Shown here: piece after piece, positions 18,812 to 26,377 of the stretch
Layout: the number at the start of each line of letters is the position of its first letter
How positions within the stretch are numbered: the stretch's first letter is position 1
Assembly: GCA_029573495.1 (NCBI GenBank)
Contig: JAKQEI010000085.1
Span: 1 to 51,806, forward strand
Source of the DNA: Bacteroidota bacterium
GTDB lineage: Bacteria > Bacteroidota > Bacteroidia > Flavobacteriales_F > PHOS-HE28
Length of the DNA: 51,806 nucleotides
Direction: 5' to 3'
Notes under the pieces: model-generated
Told to the model about the DNA's origin: nothing
Database searches by the model: none
What the model saw: only the letters and a program-made list of their open reading frames with translations
Translations under genes and position numbers: made by a program

Positions 18812-19732
18812 TCAACCGATGTGGAAGACGCCTCCTTCGTATGAAAGCTCGGTGTTCGGAAAAACGGGACGTGCTTCCGTCAGCAGGACATCCGCAGACT
18901 TGTAGCGCGAACTGAAGTGCCCGAGCAACAAGCGGCCGACAGCGGCATCCCGCGCGATCAGCGCGGCCTGTTCCGCTGTACTATGCATGGTCTCCTTCGC
19001 CCTCGCGGCCATCGCCACGGTGAAGGTGGCTTCGTGATAGAGGAGGTCCACACCACGCAGATAGGGGATCAAGGAAGGGGCATAGGCCGTGTCCGAACAA
19101 TAGGCATAGGCCCTCGGCGGCAACGGTGGAAGGGTCAGTTCCGCGTTCGGAATGAGTTCCGCCTCACCAAGATTCAGGTCCTCCCCGCTCTTCACCGCAT
19201 TCCGGCGGAACTTCGGGATGCTGTGGACCCGGTCCGGGCGAAGCCGCAAGGGTCCAGGTCGCTCACGGAACACGAAGCCGGTGCAGGGGATCCGATGCAA
19301 CAGGGCCAGCGTGGTCACCACAACGTGTTCGTCCTCCATCAGCACGACGCCGCTTGCGTGCGGAACGGCCTTCATATGCAAGGGATAGCGCAAGTAGGTG
19401 GCCGATGCTCGTAGCTGGACACCGATGATCTCCTGCAATTCCTTCGGACCGTGGATGGTCAATGGCTGCTGCCGGCCCATCAGGTGCATGGAGCTGATCA
19501 GCCCCATGAGCCCCAGGAAGTGGTCGCCGTGGAGATGGCTGATGAAGATGTCCGAGATGCGCTGGAAGTTGAAGCCGATGGCACGAAGCCGCTCCTGGGT
19601 ACCTTCTCCGCAATCGATCAGGTAAGTGCCGCCGCTCACCTGCAGCAATTGGGCCGTGGGATAGCGACCTCGCGCAGGCAATGCGGCACCTGTTCCCAGG
19701 GTGGTGACGGTGAATGGGGCGCGGTGATGCAT
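18812..19732 (-). CDS. rnz: Ribonuclease Z
   Basis: 306 residues, normal for bacterial RNase Z. It cuts the 3' trailer from tRNA precursors, which is needed where CCA is not encoded (as for the tRNA gene in this window). Metallo-beta-lactamase motifs are seen: LGTGAALPA, the zinc motif SHLHGDHFLG, YCSDTAYAPS and the LLGHFSSRY segment near the end. The ATG at 19732 gives the usual N-terminus and lies just past a strong terminator hairpin, so rnz is set apart from the cargo gene upstream. Confidence 0.95.
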   Translation of the reverse strand: MHHRAPFTVTTLGTGAALPARGRYPTAQLLQVSGGTYLIDCGEGTQERLRAIGFNFQRISDIFISHLHGDHFLGLMGLISSMHLMGRQQPLTIHGPKELQEIIGVQLRASATYLRYPLHMKAVPHASGVVLMEDEHVVVTTLALLHRIPCTGFVFRERPGPLRLRPDRVHSIPKFRRNAVKSGEDLNLGEAELIPNAELTLPPLPPRAYAYCSDTAYAPSLIPYLRGVDLLYHEATFTVAMAARAKETMHSTAEQAALIARDAAVGRLLLGHFSSRYKSADVLLTEARPVFPNTELSYEGGVFHIG

Positions 19733-19744
19733 GGTGGGAACGAA

Positions 19745-19766
19745 GAAGGCCCCGGTCGGGGCCTTC
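19745..19766 (-). terminator. Rho-independent-type terminator after the T9SS cargo gene
   Basis: A perfect 9-bp stem GAAGGCCCC / GGGGCCTTC with a 4-nt loop, followed on the minus strand by TTCGTTCC. It sits 22 nt after the stop of the cargo gene at 19789 and 12 nt before the rnz start. Confidence 0.75.
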
Positions 19767-19788
19767 CAATGCGATGCTCAGGAACGGT

Positions 19789-20559
19789 TCAACGCTGCAG
19801 CGCCATGCGCCCGGTGAACGAATCGCCGCCTGACTGGATCTTGTATAGATACACACCGGTCGGAAGGTCCGATCCGTCGAAGGTCAGCTTGTTCGAACCG
19901 GCCTTCACCTGAACGGACTGGTCCCAGATCTCTTCGCCCACCATGTTGAAGACCCGCACTCGAGCGATGCCCGCCACACCGGATTGGAACTCGATACTGG
20001 TGCGCGCCGAGAAGGGGTTCGGCACGTTGCGCACGCCGCTGAGCCCGGGTGCCACGTTCACGATGCTCGTGCTACCATCCGTGATGACGATCTCATAGCC
20101 TCCGAAGGTGATGTCCTGGGAGACCGGGATGGGCACCACGATCTGCACCGTAGACCAGGCACGGACATTGAGTTCCAACGGATAGGATCCCACCGCCGTC
20201 GGTGTTCCTTCGATGAGTCCGCAGCCCAACATCTCCGGCAGGTAGGTGCATGAAGCCGGGGTCTGTGAGTTGCAGAGCACCGCAAGACCGGGTGGCAGAC
20301 CGTTCACCCCGAGTAGTTGAATGCTATCCAGAGGAAGCGCCGGATACGGGGGATCCGCCGGGATCTGCGACGCATTGCTCGGCACGATGATGTTCAGGGT
20401 GTCGCTGTAGAACTGGCTCAGCACACCGGCCCGGAAGTTCTCCGTGGTGTCCGGCCATACGCCGAAAACGCTGTCGGCATAGAGCGGATCCGGCGTGCAT
20501 TGGGCTGCCGCCCAAGCACCCACCAGGGTGAAAGCGGCGCAGAGTAGGGTTCTCCTCAT
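19789..20559 (-). CDS. Secreted protein with T9SS type A sorting domain
   Basis: 256 residues: signal peptide (LLCAAFTLVGAWAAAQ, cleavage about residue 20), a ~150-residue domain of unknown function with a conserved-looking YPLELNVRAWST strand, and a C-terminal ~80-residue sorting domain of type A (NVPNPFSARTSIEF..., LPTGVYLYKI). Such domains direct export through the T9SS and attachment to the cell surface. The function of the mature part is not recognised. It starts 4 bp after the STAS gene stop, so the two are likely cotranscribed, and it ends at a strong terminator. Confidence 0.85.
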   Translation of the reverse strand: MRRTLLCAAFTLVGAWAAAQCTPDPLYADSVFGVWPDTTENFRAGVLSQFYSDTLNIIVPSNASQIPADPPYPALPLDSIQLLGVNGLPPGLAVLCNSQTPASCTYLPEMLGCGLIEGTPTAVGSYPLELNVRAWSTVQIVVPIPVSQDITFGGYEIVITDGSTSIVNVAPGLSGVRNVPNPFSARTSIEFQSGVAGIARVRVFNMVGEEIWDQSVQVKAGSNKLTFDGSDLPTGVYLYKIQSGGDSFTGRMALQR

Positions 20560-20563
20560 GGGC

Positions 20564-20935
20564 TCAGTCCTTGTTCACATCCTTCTCGATCTCCTCCATG
20601 TACAGCAGATCCACTGCTTCAGCGGGAGTCGGGGTGATGGAGAGGACGCTCTCCAGCTGCGAGATCTGTACCAACTTCTGCACCGGCTCCTGCAGGCCAC
20701 AGACCACCAGGGTCCCATTGACGCTCTTGCACAGCCTGTTCGCGACCAACAAGGCGCTCAACCCGCTCGAATCGCAGTAGCGTGTCGTCGTCAGGTCGAT
20801 GATGACGTTGCGCACACCCGTCTTGTTCAGGTATACCAGCTCACTCTTCAGCTCCGGCGCGCAGGTCGTATCCAACTTGTCGACGTTGCTCGCGACCAGC
20901 GTGTAGCGGCCTTTATCCTCGATGGTGAAGTTCAT
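20564..20935 (-). CDS. STAS domain protein (anti-sigma factor antagonist type)
   Basis: 123 residues; a single STAS domain (about 1-100) with the conserved phosphorylatable serine region YCDSSGLSALL, then a short acidic tail. Relatives (SpoIIAA/RsbV type) bind an anti-sigma factor or a kinase depending on serine phosphorylation. No partner kinase, phosphatase or sigma gene is nearby. I chose the ATG at 20935 (MNFTIEDKG); a start at 20956 is possible but lies inside the -7 element. A TATATTTG -7 box lies 18 nt upstream. It is cotranscribed with the T9SS cargo gene 4 bp downstream. Confidence 0.9.
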   Translation of the reverse strand: MNFTIEDKGRYTLVASNVDKLDTTCAPELKSELVYLNKTGVRNVIIDLTTTRYCDSSGLSALLVANRLCKSVNGTLVVCGLQEPVQKLVQISQLESVLSITPTPAEAVDLLYMEEIEKDVNKD

Positions 20936-20953
20936 GGTCCTTAGGCTTCCCGC

Positions 20954-20961
20954 CAAATATA
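20954..20961 (-). promoter_or_regulatory. -7 promoter element of the STAS gene
   Basis: TATATTTG on the minus strand, an exact TAnnTTTG match, 18 nt before the ATG at 20935. No obvious -33 element. It lies between pyrB (stop at 21006) and the STAS gene. Confidence 0.5.
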
Positions 20962-21005
20962 GTCACACCCCGCCACGCCCTATCGACGGCTGTTGCGTCG
21001 TAGTT

Positions 21006-21971
21006 TCAAACACCGGTGCGTGGGATACGCGCCGCCAGCAGGTACAGGACGGCCATGCGGATGGCCACCCCGTTCTCCACCTGGTCCAGGATGATGCTGT
21101 TGGCATGGTCGGCCACCTCGCTCGTCACCTCCACCCCCCGATTGATCGGCCCGGGGTGCATGATCACGATCTCCTTGCCCAGCCTTCGGTAGCGTTCGAG
21201 ATCCAGGCCGTAGCGCATGGCATACTCGCGCAGGCTGGGGAAGTTGGCCACGCCATCGCCGCCCTGCCTTTCCAGCTGGATCCGCAGCATGTTGGCCACA
21301 TCGCACCACTTCAAGGCCTTGTCGAGGTCGGGTTCAACGCGTACACCAAGTGTGTTGATGTAACGCGGCATCAGCGTCCGGGGACCGCACAGCATCACCT
21401 CAGCGCCGAGCTTCTGCAGGCAGAAGATGTTGCTCAGCGCGACGCGGCTATGTAGGATGTCGCCCACGATCAACACCTTCACCCCCTTCACCCTGCCCAG
21501 CTTCTCGCGGATGCTGTACGCGTCCAGCAAGGCTTGTGTCGGGTGCTCGTGCGTCCCATCGCCGGCGTTCACGATCCGTGCATCCACATGGCGGCTCAGG
21601 AACACACCGGCACCAGGATCGGGGTGGCGCATCACCACCATGTCCACCTTCATGGCCAGGATGTTGTTCACCGTATCCACCAAGGTCTCGCCCTTGCTCA
21701 CGCTGCTGCCGCTGCTGCTGAAGTTCACCACATCGGCGCTCAGGCGTTTCTCGGCCAGTTCGAAGCTCACACGCGTCCGGGTGCTGCTCTCGAAGAAGAG
21801 GTTGGCGATGGTGATGTCCCGCAACGAGGGCACCTTCTTGATCGGTCGGTTGAGGACCTCCTTGAAGCCGTCGGCCGTGCGGAAGATGAGCTCGATGTCA
21901 TCCGCCGACAGCTCCTTGATCCCGAGCAGGTGCTCGACGCTCAGTTGTTCGCTGGGGACGTGTTCGCTCAT
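21006..21971 (-). CDS. pyrB: Aspartate carbamoyltransferase, catalytic subunit
   Basis: 321 residues, normal length. It condenses carbamoyl phosphate and aspartate in pyrimidine synthesis. Motifs: the carbamoyl-phosphate loop SSTRTRVSFE, the 80s loop with KGETLVDT, DGTHEHPTQALLD, and HPGPINRGVE near the C-terminus. The ATG at 21971 overlaps the pyrR stop as ATGA, giving translational coupling; a longer upstream reading would lie inside pyrR. No regulatory subunit pyrI is present. Confidence 0.96.
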   Translation of the reverse strand: MSEHVPSEQLSVEHLLGIKELSADDIELIFRTADGFKEVLNRPIKKVPSLRDITIANLFFESSTRTRVSFELAEKRLSADVVNFSSSGSSVSKGETLVDTVNNILAMKVDMVVMRHPDPGAGVFLSRHVDARIVNAGDGTHEHPTQALLDAYSIREKLGRVKGVKVLIVGDILHSRVALSNIFCLQKLGAEVMLCGPRTLMPRYINTLGVRVEPDLDKALKWCDVANMLRIQLERQGGDGVANFPSLREYAMRYGLDLERYRRLGKEIVIMHPGPINRGVEVTSEVADHANSIILDQVENGVAIRMAVLYLLAARIPRTGV

Positions 21972-22558
21972 CGGTCCGCGGATGTGCCTTGTGCCAGATC
22001 GGATGCCGCCTGTCCCTCTTCGCCACCCAGCAGGAGCACGCGGTCCGCGCCATCGCTCTCCTTCCACTCCACGGTCACGCGCTGGTCGCCGATGCTATCC
22101 ACCCAACGACCGACGTAATCCGGCTGGATGGGTAATTCCCGGTTGAAGCGCCGATCGATGAGGACGAGCAATTGGACCGAAGCGGGACGACCGAAGGCGA
22201 GCATGGCATCGAGCCCGGCACGGATGGTGCGTCCGGTGAAGAGCACGTCGTCCACCAGGACCACTTTGCGGTCGTCAAGGGAGAAGTCGAGCTGGGTGAT
22301 GCTGGGCTGTGGCAGGGAACCGCGGTGCCGGAAGTCGTCGCGGTGGAAGGTGATGTCCAGTTCGCCGTATTGCAGCACTTCCTTGCCGAGGATGACCTTG
22401 AGCACCTCGCGCAGGCGGCGTGCCAGCAGGATGCCCCGGGGTTGCAGGCCGATGAGGGCCACGCCGTTCAGGTCGCCATGGTCCTCGATCAGCTGGTAGC
22501 ACAGCCGGTCCACCGTGAGCCCGAAGGCCTTGCTGGTGAGCAGGGGGACGGAGGACAT
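21968..22558 (-). CDS. pyrR: Bifunctional pyr operon regulator / uracil phosphoribosyltransferase
   Basis: 196 residues, PRTase fold with the PRPP-binding loop VVLVDDVLFTGRTIRAGLDA and the usual PyrR segments DITFHRDD and QLLVLIDRRFNRELPI. In Gram-positives PyrR binds pyr mRNA leaders; in Bacteroidota that role is not established, and I see no PyrR-binding loop on the correct strand. ATG 22558 is the supported start (MSSVPLLTSKAFG). The 5' end (codons 1-27 plus 16 nt upstream) is duplicated at 24054-24152. A -7-like TATCTTCG (22565-22572) ends only 6 nt before the ATG. Coupled to pyrB by ATGA. Confidence 0.94.
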   Translation of the reverse strand: MSSVPLLTSKAFGLTVDRLCYQLIEDHGDLNGVALIGLQPRGILLARRLREVLKVILGKEVLQYGELDITFHRDDFRHRGSLPQPSITQLDFSLDDRKVVLVDDVLFTGRTIRAGLDAMLAFGRPASVQLLVLIDRRFNRELPIQPDYVGRWVDSIGDQRVTVEWKESDGADRVLLLGGEEGQAASDLAQGTSADR

Positions 22559-22574
22559 CGGTGGCGAAGATACC
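22476..22574. repeat. 99-bp direct repeat, inner copy (5' end of intact pyrR)
   Basis: Identical to 24054-24152 at 98 of 99 positions. The one difference (22538 G versus 24116 A, plus strand) is a synonymous CTC/CTT change in Leu codon 7 of pyrR. It spans the -7-like box, the start codon and 83 nt of coding sequence. The unit length (distance between copies) is 1578 bp. Confidence 0.95.
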
Positions 22575-22585
22575 CGGTATGGACC

Positions 22586-22619
22586 GTACGCTGATCCCTG
22601 AGGGCTCAGCTCAGCGTAC
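22586..22619. terminator. Nested inverted repeat at the end of the inserted cargo gene
   Basis: A perfect 9-bp outer stem GTACGCTGA (22586-22594) / TCAGCGTAC (22611-22619) encloses an inner CTGAG-GG-CTCAG stem. The right arm includes the stop codon of the cargo gene (22611-22613). There is no T-run after it on the minus strand, so it is at best a weak terminator; it may instead insulate pyrR from transcription through the insert. Confidence 0.45.
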
Positions 22620-23954
22620 CGATCGGATGCACCGACCATCAGCCAGGCAAATGACGATAGCTCCGGTCACTGAAGGGGGTAGCTCGAAATACCCGCTGCC
22701 ATCCACCGGTACACGTTGCAGTTCTTGTCCCAGCACGTTCCTCACCGCAAAAGCAGCACGGCCGTCATGTCCAAGCAGTCGATATCCGCTCCCTTGTCTG
22801 ACCAAGCGCAACGGGGGCGGGCCGCTGGGAGCCGGTATCCCCGTATCACCGCTGCAGTTGTTTTCGAACGCTGGCGCAACAAACTTGGCCACACCCACGA
22901 TCGGCTGCCCATCCACCACCGCATCCAGCCCGCAGGCGATGTAGAGCGTATCGTTATAGATGGCCATCCCGGTCACCTCGCTATCTCCGAAGTCCCCACC
23001 CACCGAGCACCACTGCACGCCATCCCAAGTGGCGATGCGCGGGGCATATTCATGGCCTGCATACGTGAAACCACCGCACACGAACAACTTGCCATCATGC
23101 ACCATCAGGTCCTTCACTTTGATGTTCTGGCTTGTCCCTCCGGTCTCATCCTGCAAACCTTCGCCCACCTGGCTCCACGCGCTGCCGTTCCATTTCTGGA
23201 GGGCATAGCCCGCATTACCCGCATTCAACGGGATCAGCCCCCCAACGTACAATTCGTCCTGGTACACCGCCAACGGACCTCCACCGCTCAGACCTCCGTA
23301 AATGCCTTCAGGTCCTACCGGCTCCCAAGCACCATCCACAAGTTGCATGACATGGCGGTAGGGATTGCCTTCGAAGGCAATGGTTCCGCTGACCACCAAG
23401 CGACCCTGGTATCGAACAATATCGATCGGATAGCAACCGGTACAGTTCAGATCACCGATACACTCCCAACCATTCCCCACACGCTTGGCCACGCTTTGGC
23501 AGGGCGAGCCATTGATCATGGAGAAAGGTCCGAGCGCGTATAGCGTGTCCTCGATCACCTTGAATTTGCGCACCGGCCAGTTGAAGGACCCGCAGGACTG
23601 CCAGACCCCATTCACCAGGCATGCCGCATGAGGCATGTACATGCCATCGACATGGGTGAAGTCACCTCCCAAGAACACCGTATCGTGGAACGTGACCACG
23701 CTGTAAGGGACATTGGAAATGGGCACGGAGAGGGACCAACCAGCCTCATCCCGGACAACATAGCGGAACGATTGGCTCAACTGGCCGTAATCCTCTATGT
23801 ATGCCCCCGTGCTGTACAACCTGCTATGGACCGTATCCACATGAAATCTGGTGATCTCACCAACATGGTCGATGACGATACCAGCATCTGACCAATGCTG
23901 ACAGTTGGCCACCGAGCATGCGGCAACACCCAGCACGGTGACGAACGACCTCAT
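22611..23954 (-). CDS. Secreted beta-propeller-like protein with a T9SS-type C-terminal domain
   Basis: 447 residues. Signal peptide (VTVLGVAACSVANCQ, about 1-18), then repeated units of the kind NGxWxxxG...vxxDxLYVgG, suggesting a Kelch-like or WD-like beta-propeller (about 60-360), then a ~75-residue C-terminal segment (LRLVRQGSGYRL..., VRNVLGQELQRV, ADGRCIRSVR) that looks like a T9SS sorting domain. Function is unknown. Base composition (two 120-bp samples gave about 50% and 57% GC) is lower than the flanks. The ATG overlaps the stop of the upstream chimeric frame as ATGA. The gene is flanked by 99-bp copies of the pyrR 5' end. Confidence 0.8.
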   Translation of the reverse strand: MRSFVTVLGVAACSVANCQHWSDAGIVIDHVGEITRFHVDTVHSRLYSTGAYIEDYGQLSQSFRYVVRDEAGWSLSVPISNVPYSVVTFHDTVFLGGDFTHVDGMYMPHAACLVNGVWQSCGSFNWPVRKFKVIEDTLYALGPFSMINGSPCQSVAKRVGNGWECIGDLNCTGCYPIDIVRYQGRLVVSGTIAFEGNPYRHVMQLVDGAWEPVGPEGIYGGLSGGGPLAVYQDELYVGGLIPLNAGNAGYALQKWNGSAWSQVGEGLQDETGGTSQNIKVKDLMVHDGKLFVCGGFTYAGHEYAPRIATWDGVQWCSVGGDFGDSEVTGMAIYNDTLYIACGLDAVVDGQPIVGVAKFVAPAFENNCSGDTGIPAPSGPPPLRLVRQGSGYRLLGHDGRAAFAVRNVLGQELQRVPVDGSGYFELPPSVTGAIVICLADGRCIRSVR

Positions 23955-24136
23955 GGCACCAGGAACTTCAGCCGCGCACCCGAGGACATGACCAAGGTGT
24001 ACATACCCGGGTTCAATTGCCCAATGCCCAAGACACGCTCACCACCGGGATCCCCATGGTCCTCGATCAGCTGGTAGCACAGCCGGTCCACCGTGAGCCC
24101 GAAGGCCTTGCTGGTAAGCAGGGGGACGGAGGACAT
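23951..24136 (-). pseudogene. Chimeric remnant: PyrR N-terminus fused to a T9SS sorting-domain tail
   Basis: A 61-codon open frame. Codons 1-28 reproduce the PyrR N-terminus (MSSVPLLTSKAFG...EDHG) from the 99-bp repeat. From the exact end of the repeat (24053) the frame continues into LGIGQLNPGMYTLVMSSG and KFLVP, which matches the final strands of a T9SS type A sorting domain. The stop overlaps the ATG of the next gene as ATGA. I read this as the stump of a former cargo gene whose upstream part was replaced by the pyrR 5' end. It may still be translated and couple translation into the downstream gene. Confidence 0.7.
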
Positions 24137-24152
24137 CGGTGGCGAAGATACC
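24054..24152. repeat. 99-bp direct repeat, outer copy (truncated pyrR 5' end)
   Basis: 98/99 identical to 22476-22574, same orientation. It carries the -7-like TATCTTCG (24143-24150), the pyrR start codon and codons 1-27, but no more of pyrR. Sequence identity stops abruptly on both sides. Confidence 0.95.
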
Positions 24153-24318
24153 GGCTTGGGTGGAAGTGTCCCGTCCCGTCCGGTCCCCGACAATTCGACC
24201 CACTCTTGAACCGCGAAAGGACGGGAATGGACCTTCATGCCGAAGCACCTCCGCATTCGATCACGTTCATTCCCTTTCATTCACGGTCGGACCCCGTTCC
24301 AAACCAGCTATTAACGCC
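24153..24318. other. Gap between the outer repeat and the rpsA terminator
   Basis: No supported gene. An open frame on the minus strand extends the chimeric remnant upstream to 24280, but those residues resemble nothing and the start would precede the pyrR-like ATG. This stretch is probably the ancestral region upstream of pyrR. Confidence 0.5.
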
Positions 24319-24351
24319 GAAGCCCGGTCCACCTTGCGGCGACCGGGCTTC
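24319..24351. terminator. Strong hairpin terminator after rpsA
   Basis: A perfect 11-bp stem GAAGCCCGGTC / GACCGGGCTTC with an 11-nt loop lies 20 nt after the rpsA stop. The T-run is poor, but the stem is long and GC-rich, as in many Bacteroidota terminators. Confidence 0.75.
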
Positions 24352-24371
24352 GTTCTGATCAGTGGGATGGC

Positions 24372-26207
24372 TTACTCGGCGCTGTCCGCGTCCTTGTCGG
24401 CTCCCTTGTTCTCCATCTGCTTCTTCAGGTCGCTCAGTACGCTGAGGTCGCCGAGGGTGCTCTTCTCCACCTTCTCGTTGATGCTCTTCACCGAGGCGCT
24501 GCTGCCACCCTCTTTGCGGGCGCCACGCTTGGTCGGTGCCGTTTCGATGATCTCCTCGCCTTCTTCGAAGGTGCGGGTGTGGCTCAGCACGATGCGACGC
24601 GCTTCACCATTGAACTCCAGCACCACGAAGGGCAGTTTCTCCTCGAGCTCCGCTTTGCTGCCATCGGCCTTCTTCAGGTTCTTGGCGCTCACGGTGCCTT
24701 CCACGCCGTAAGGCAGGCTCACCACGAAGTTCTGGCCGGCACGACCGGTGATGGTACCCTCGTGCGTGCTGCCCGGGGTGAACACACCGGCGAACACATC
24801 CCACGGGTTCTCCTCCACCTGCTTGTGACCGAGGCTGAGGCGACGGTTCTCCTTGTCCACCTCCAGCACCATCACTTCGATGTCATCACCCACGTTGCAG
24901 AACTCGCTGGGGTGCTTGATGCGCTTGGTCCAGCTGAGGTCGCTGATGTGGATGAGGCCATCCACACCCTCCTCCAGCTCGGCGAAGATGCCGAAGTGGG
25001 TGAAGTTGCGGACCTTGGCGGTGTGCTTGCTGCGCACCGGGTACTTGAACTCGATCTCGGCCCACGGATCCTGCGTCAGCTGCTTCATGCCAAGGCTCAT
25101 CTTGCGCTCTTCGCGGTCGATGTTCAGGATCACGCAATCGATCTCCTGGCCTTCCTTCAGGAAGTCCTTCGGGCTGCGCAGGTGCTGGCTCCAGCTCATC
25201 TCGCTCACGTGGAGCAGGCCCTCCACACCGGCGGCCACTTCCACGAAGGCACCGTAATCGGTGATCACCATCACCTTGCCTTTCACCTTGTCGCCAGCAT
25301 TGAGGTCGGCGCTGAGCGCATCCCATGGGTGCGGCTGCAGCTGCTTCAGGCCGAGGGCGATACGCTTCTTCTCGTCGTCGAAGTCGAGGATCACGACGTT
25401 GATCTTCTCGTCCAGCTTCACCACCTCCTCCGGATGGCTCACGCGGCCATAGCTGAGGTCGGTGATGTGGATGAGGCCATCGACGCCACCGAGGTCCACG
25501 AACACACCGTAGCTGGTGATGTTCTTGACGGTACCCTCGAGCACCTGACCTTTCTCCAGGCCGCCGATGATCTGCTTCTTCTGGGCTTCCAGTTCGGCTT
25601 CGATCAGGGCCTTGTGGCTCACCACCACGTTCTTGAACTCCTGGTTGATCTTGACGACCTTGAACTCCATGTTCTTGCCTACGAACTGGTCGTAGTCGCG
25701 GATCGGCTTCACGTCGATCTGCGATCCGGGCAGGAAGGCCTCGATGCCGAACACGTCGACGATGAGACCGCCTTTGGTGCGGCACTTCACGTAGCCCGTG
25801 ATGATCTCGCTGGTCTCCATGGCGTGGTTCACCTTGCCCCAGGCGTTGTGGACGCGCGCGGTCTTGTGGCTCACCACCATCTGGCCACCCTTGTCCTCCT
25901 GCTTCTCGATGTACACTTCCACCTGGTCACCGATGGCGAGTTCGGGCTTGTACCGGAACTCACTGATGGGGACCACACCCTCGGACTTGTAACCGATGTT
26001 GATCACCACCTCCTTCTTGTTCATGCCGACCACCGTGCCCATGAGCACTTCCTTCTCGGAGATGCTGCTCAGGGTGTGCTCGTACGCCTGCTCCATGCTC
26101 ACTCGCTCATCGGAGGAGCCGGACTTGCGATCATCCTCGAGGGATGCCCAATCGAAATCGGCGGGCGGTTCGGCGAAGGTGACCTTGTTGTTCTCTACGA
26201 CTGCCAT
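24372..26207 (-). CDS. rpsA: 30S ribosomal protein S1
   Basis: 611 residues with six S1 (OB-fold) repeats, the third to fifth most typical (GVFVDLGGVDGLIHITDLS, GAFVEVAAGVEGLLHVSEMS, GIFAELEEGVDGLIHISDLS), and an acidic, low-complexity tail (~555-611). S1 binds mRNA on the small subunit and helps initiation. The N-terminal ~50 residues before the first repeat are Bacteroidota-like. The upstream leader is ~105 nt and holds two hairpins; an 11-bp stem terminator follows. In this lineage, where Shine-Dalgarno sequences are weak, S1 is expected to matter more for start selection. Confidence 0.95.
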   Translation of the reverse strand: MAVVENNKVTFAEPPADFDWASLEDDRKSGSSDERVSMEQAYEHTLSSISEKEVLMGTVVGMNKKEVVINIGYKSEGVVPISEFRYKPELAIGDQVEVYIEKQEDKGGQMVVSHKTARVHNAWGKVNHAMETSEIITGYVKCRTKGGLIVDVFGIEAFLPGSQIDVKPIRDYDQFVGKNMEFKVVKINQEFKNVVVSHKALIEAELEAQKKQIIGGLEKGQVLEGTVKNITSYGVFVDLGGVDGLIHITDLSYGRVSHPEEVVKLDEKINVVILDFDDEKKRIALGLKQLQPHPWDALSADLNAGDKVKGKVMVITDYGAFVEVAAGVEGLLHVSEMSWSQHLRSPKDFLKEGQEIDCVILNIDREERKMSLGMKQLTQDPWAEIEFKYPVRSKHTAKVRNFTHFGIFAELEEGVDGLIHISDLSWTKRIKHPSEFCNVGDDIEVMVLEVDKENRRLSLGHKQVEENPWDVFAGVFTPGSTHEGTITGRAGQNFVVSLPYGVEGTVSAKNLKKADGSKAELEEKLPFVVLEFNGEARRIVLSHTRTFEEGEEIIETAPTKRGARKEGGSSASVKSINEKVEKSTLGDLSVLSDLKKQMENKGADKDADSAE

Positions 26208-26320
26208 GCTACTTACCTACTTGTATCCCGGACCAGGGGGTGCCATCCGGGAGGGGTTCTCTTGTTCCCGCCTGCCGCACCCTGTGCAAGCGGTCCCCGG
26301 TTTTCGGGGGTGCAAATGTA
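26208..26320 (-). promoter_or_regulatory. rpsA promoter -7 box and structured 5' leader
   Basis: TACATTTG (26313-26320, minus strand) is an exact TAnnTTTG match and lies 105 nt before the rpsA ATG, a long leader for this window. The leader can form CCCCG-AAAAC-CGGGG right after the expected start of transcription, and a second stem TCCCGGA/TCCGGGA (26226-26232 with 26246-26252) ending 18 nt before the ATG. The structure would fit autoregulation by S1, as known in E. coli, but this is inference. No -33 element seen. Confidence 0.45.
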
Positions 26321-26377
26321 TGGAAAAAGCTGATCCCGTGCGTGTTGCGCGCTCCTGACCGGTCGATCCGACACGGC

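Noticed and set aside
22590..22608. A GATCC...GAGGGCT segment before pyrR that resembles a PyrR-binding loop
   Set aside because: It reads in this way only on the plus strand, while pyrR-pyrB is transcribed from the minus strand; it also overlaps a simple nested inverted repeat.
22476..24152. The 99-bp repeats as attL/attR of an integrative element
   Set aside because: No integrase or recombinase lies between them, and 99 bp is longer than usual core sites. Kept as an insertion or duplication of unknown mechanism.
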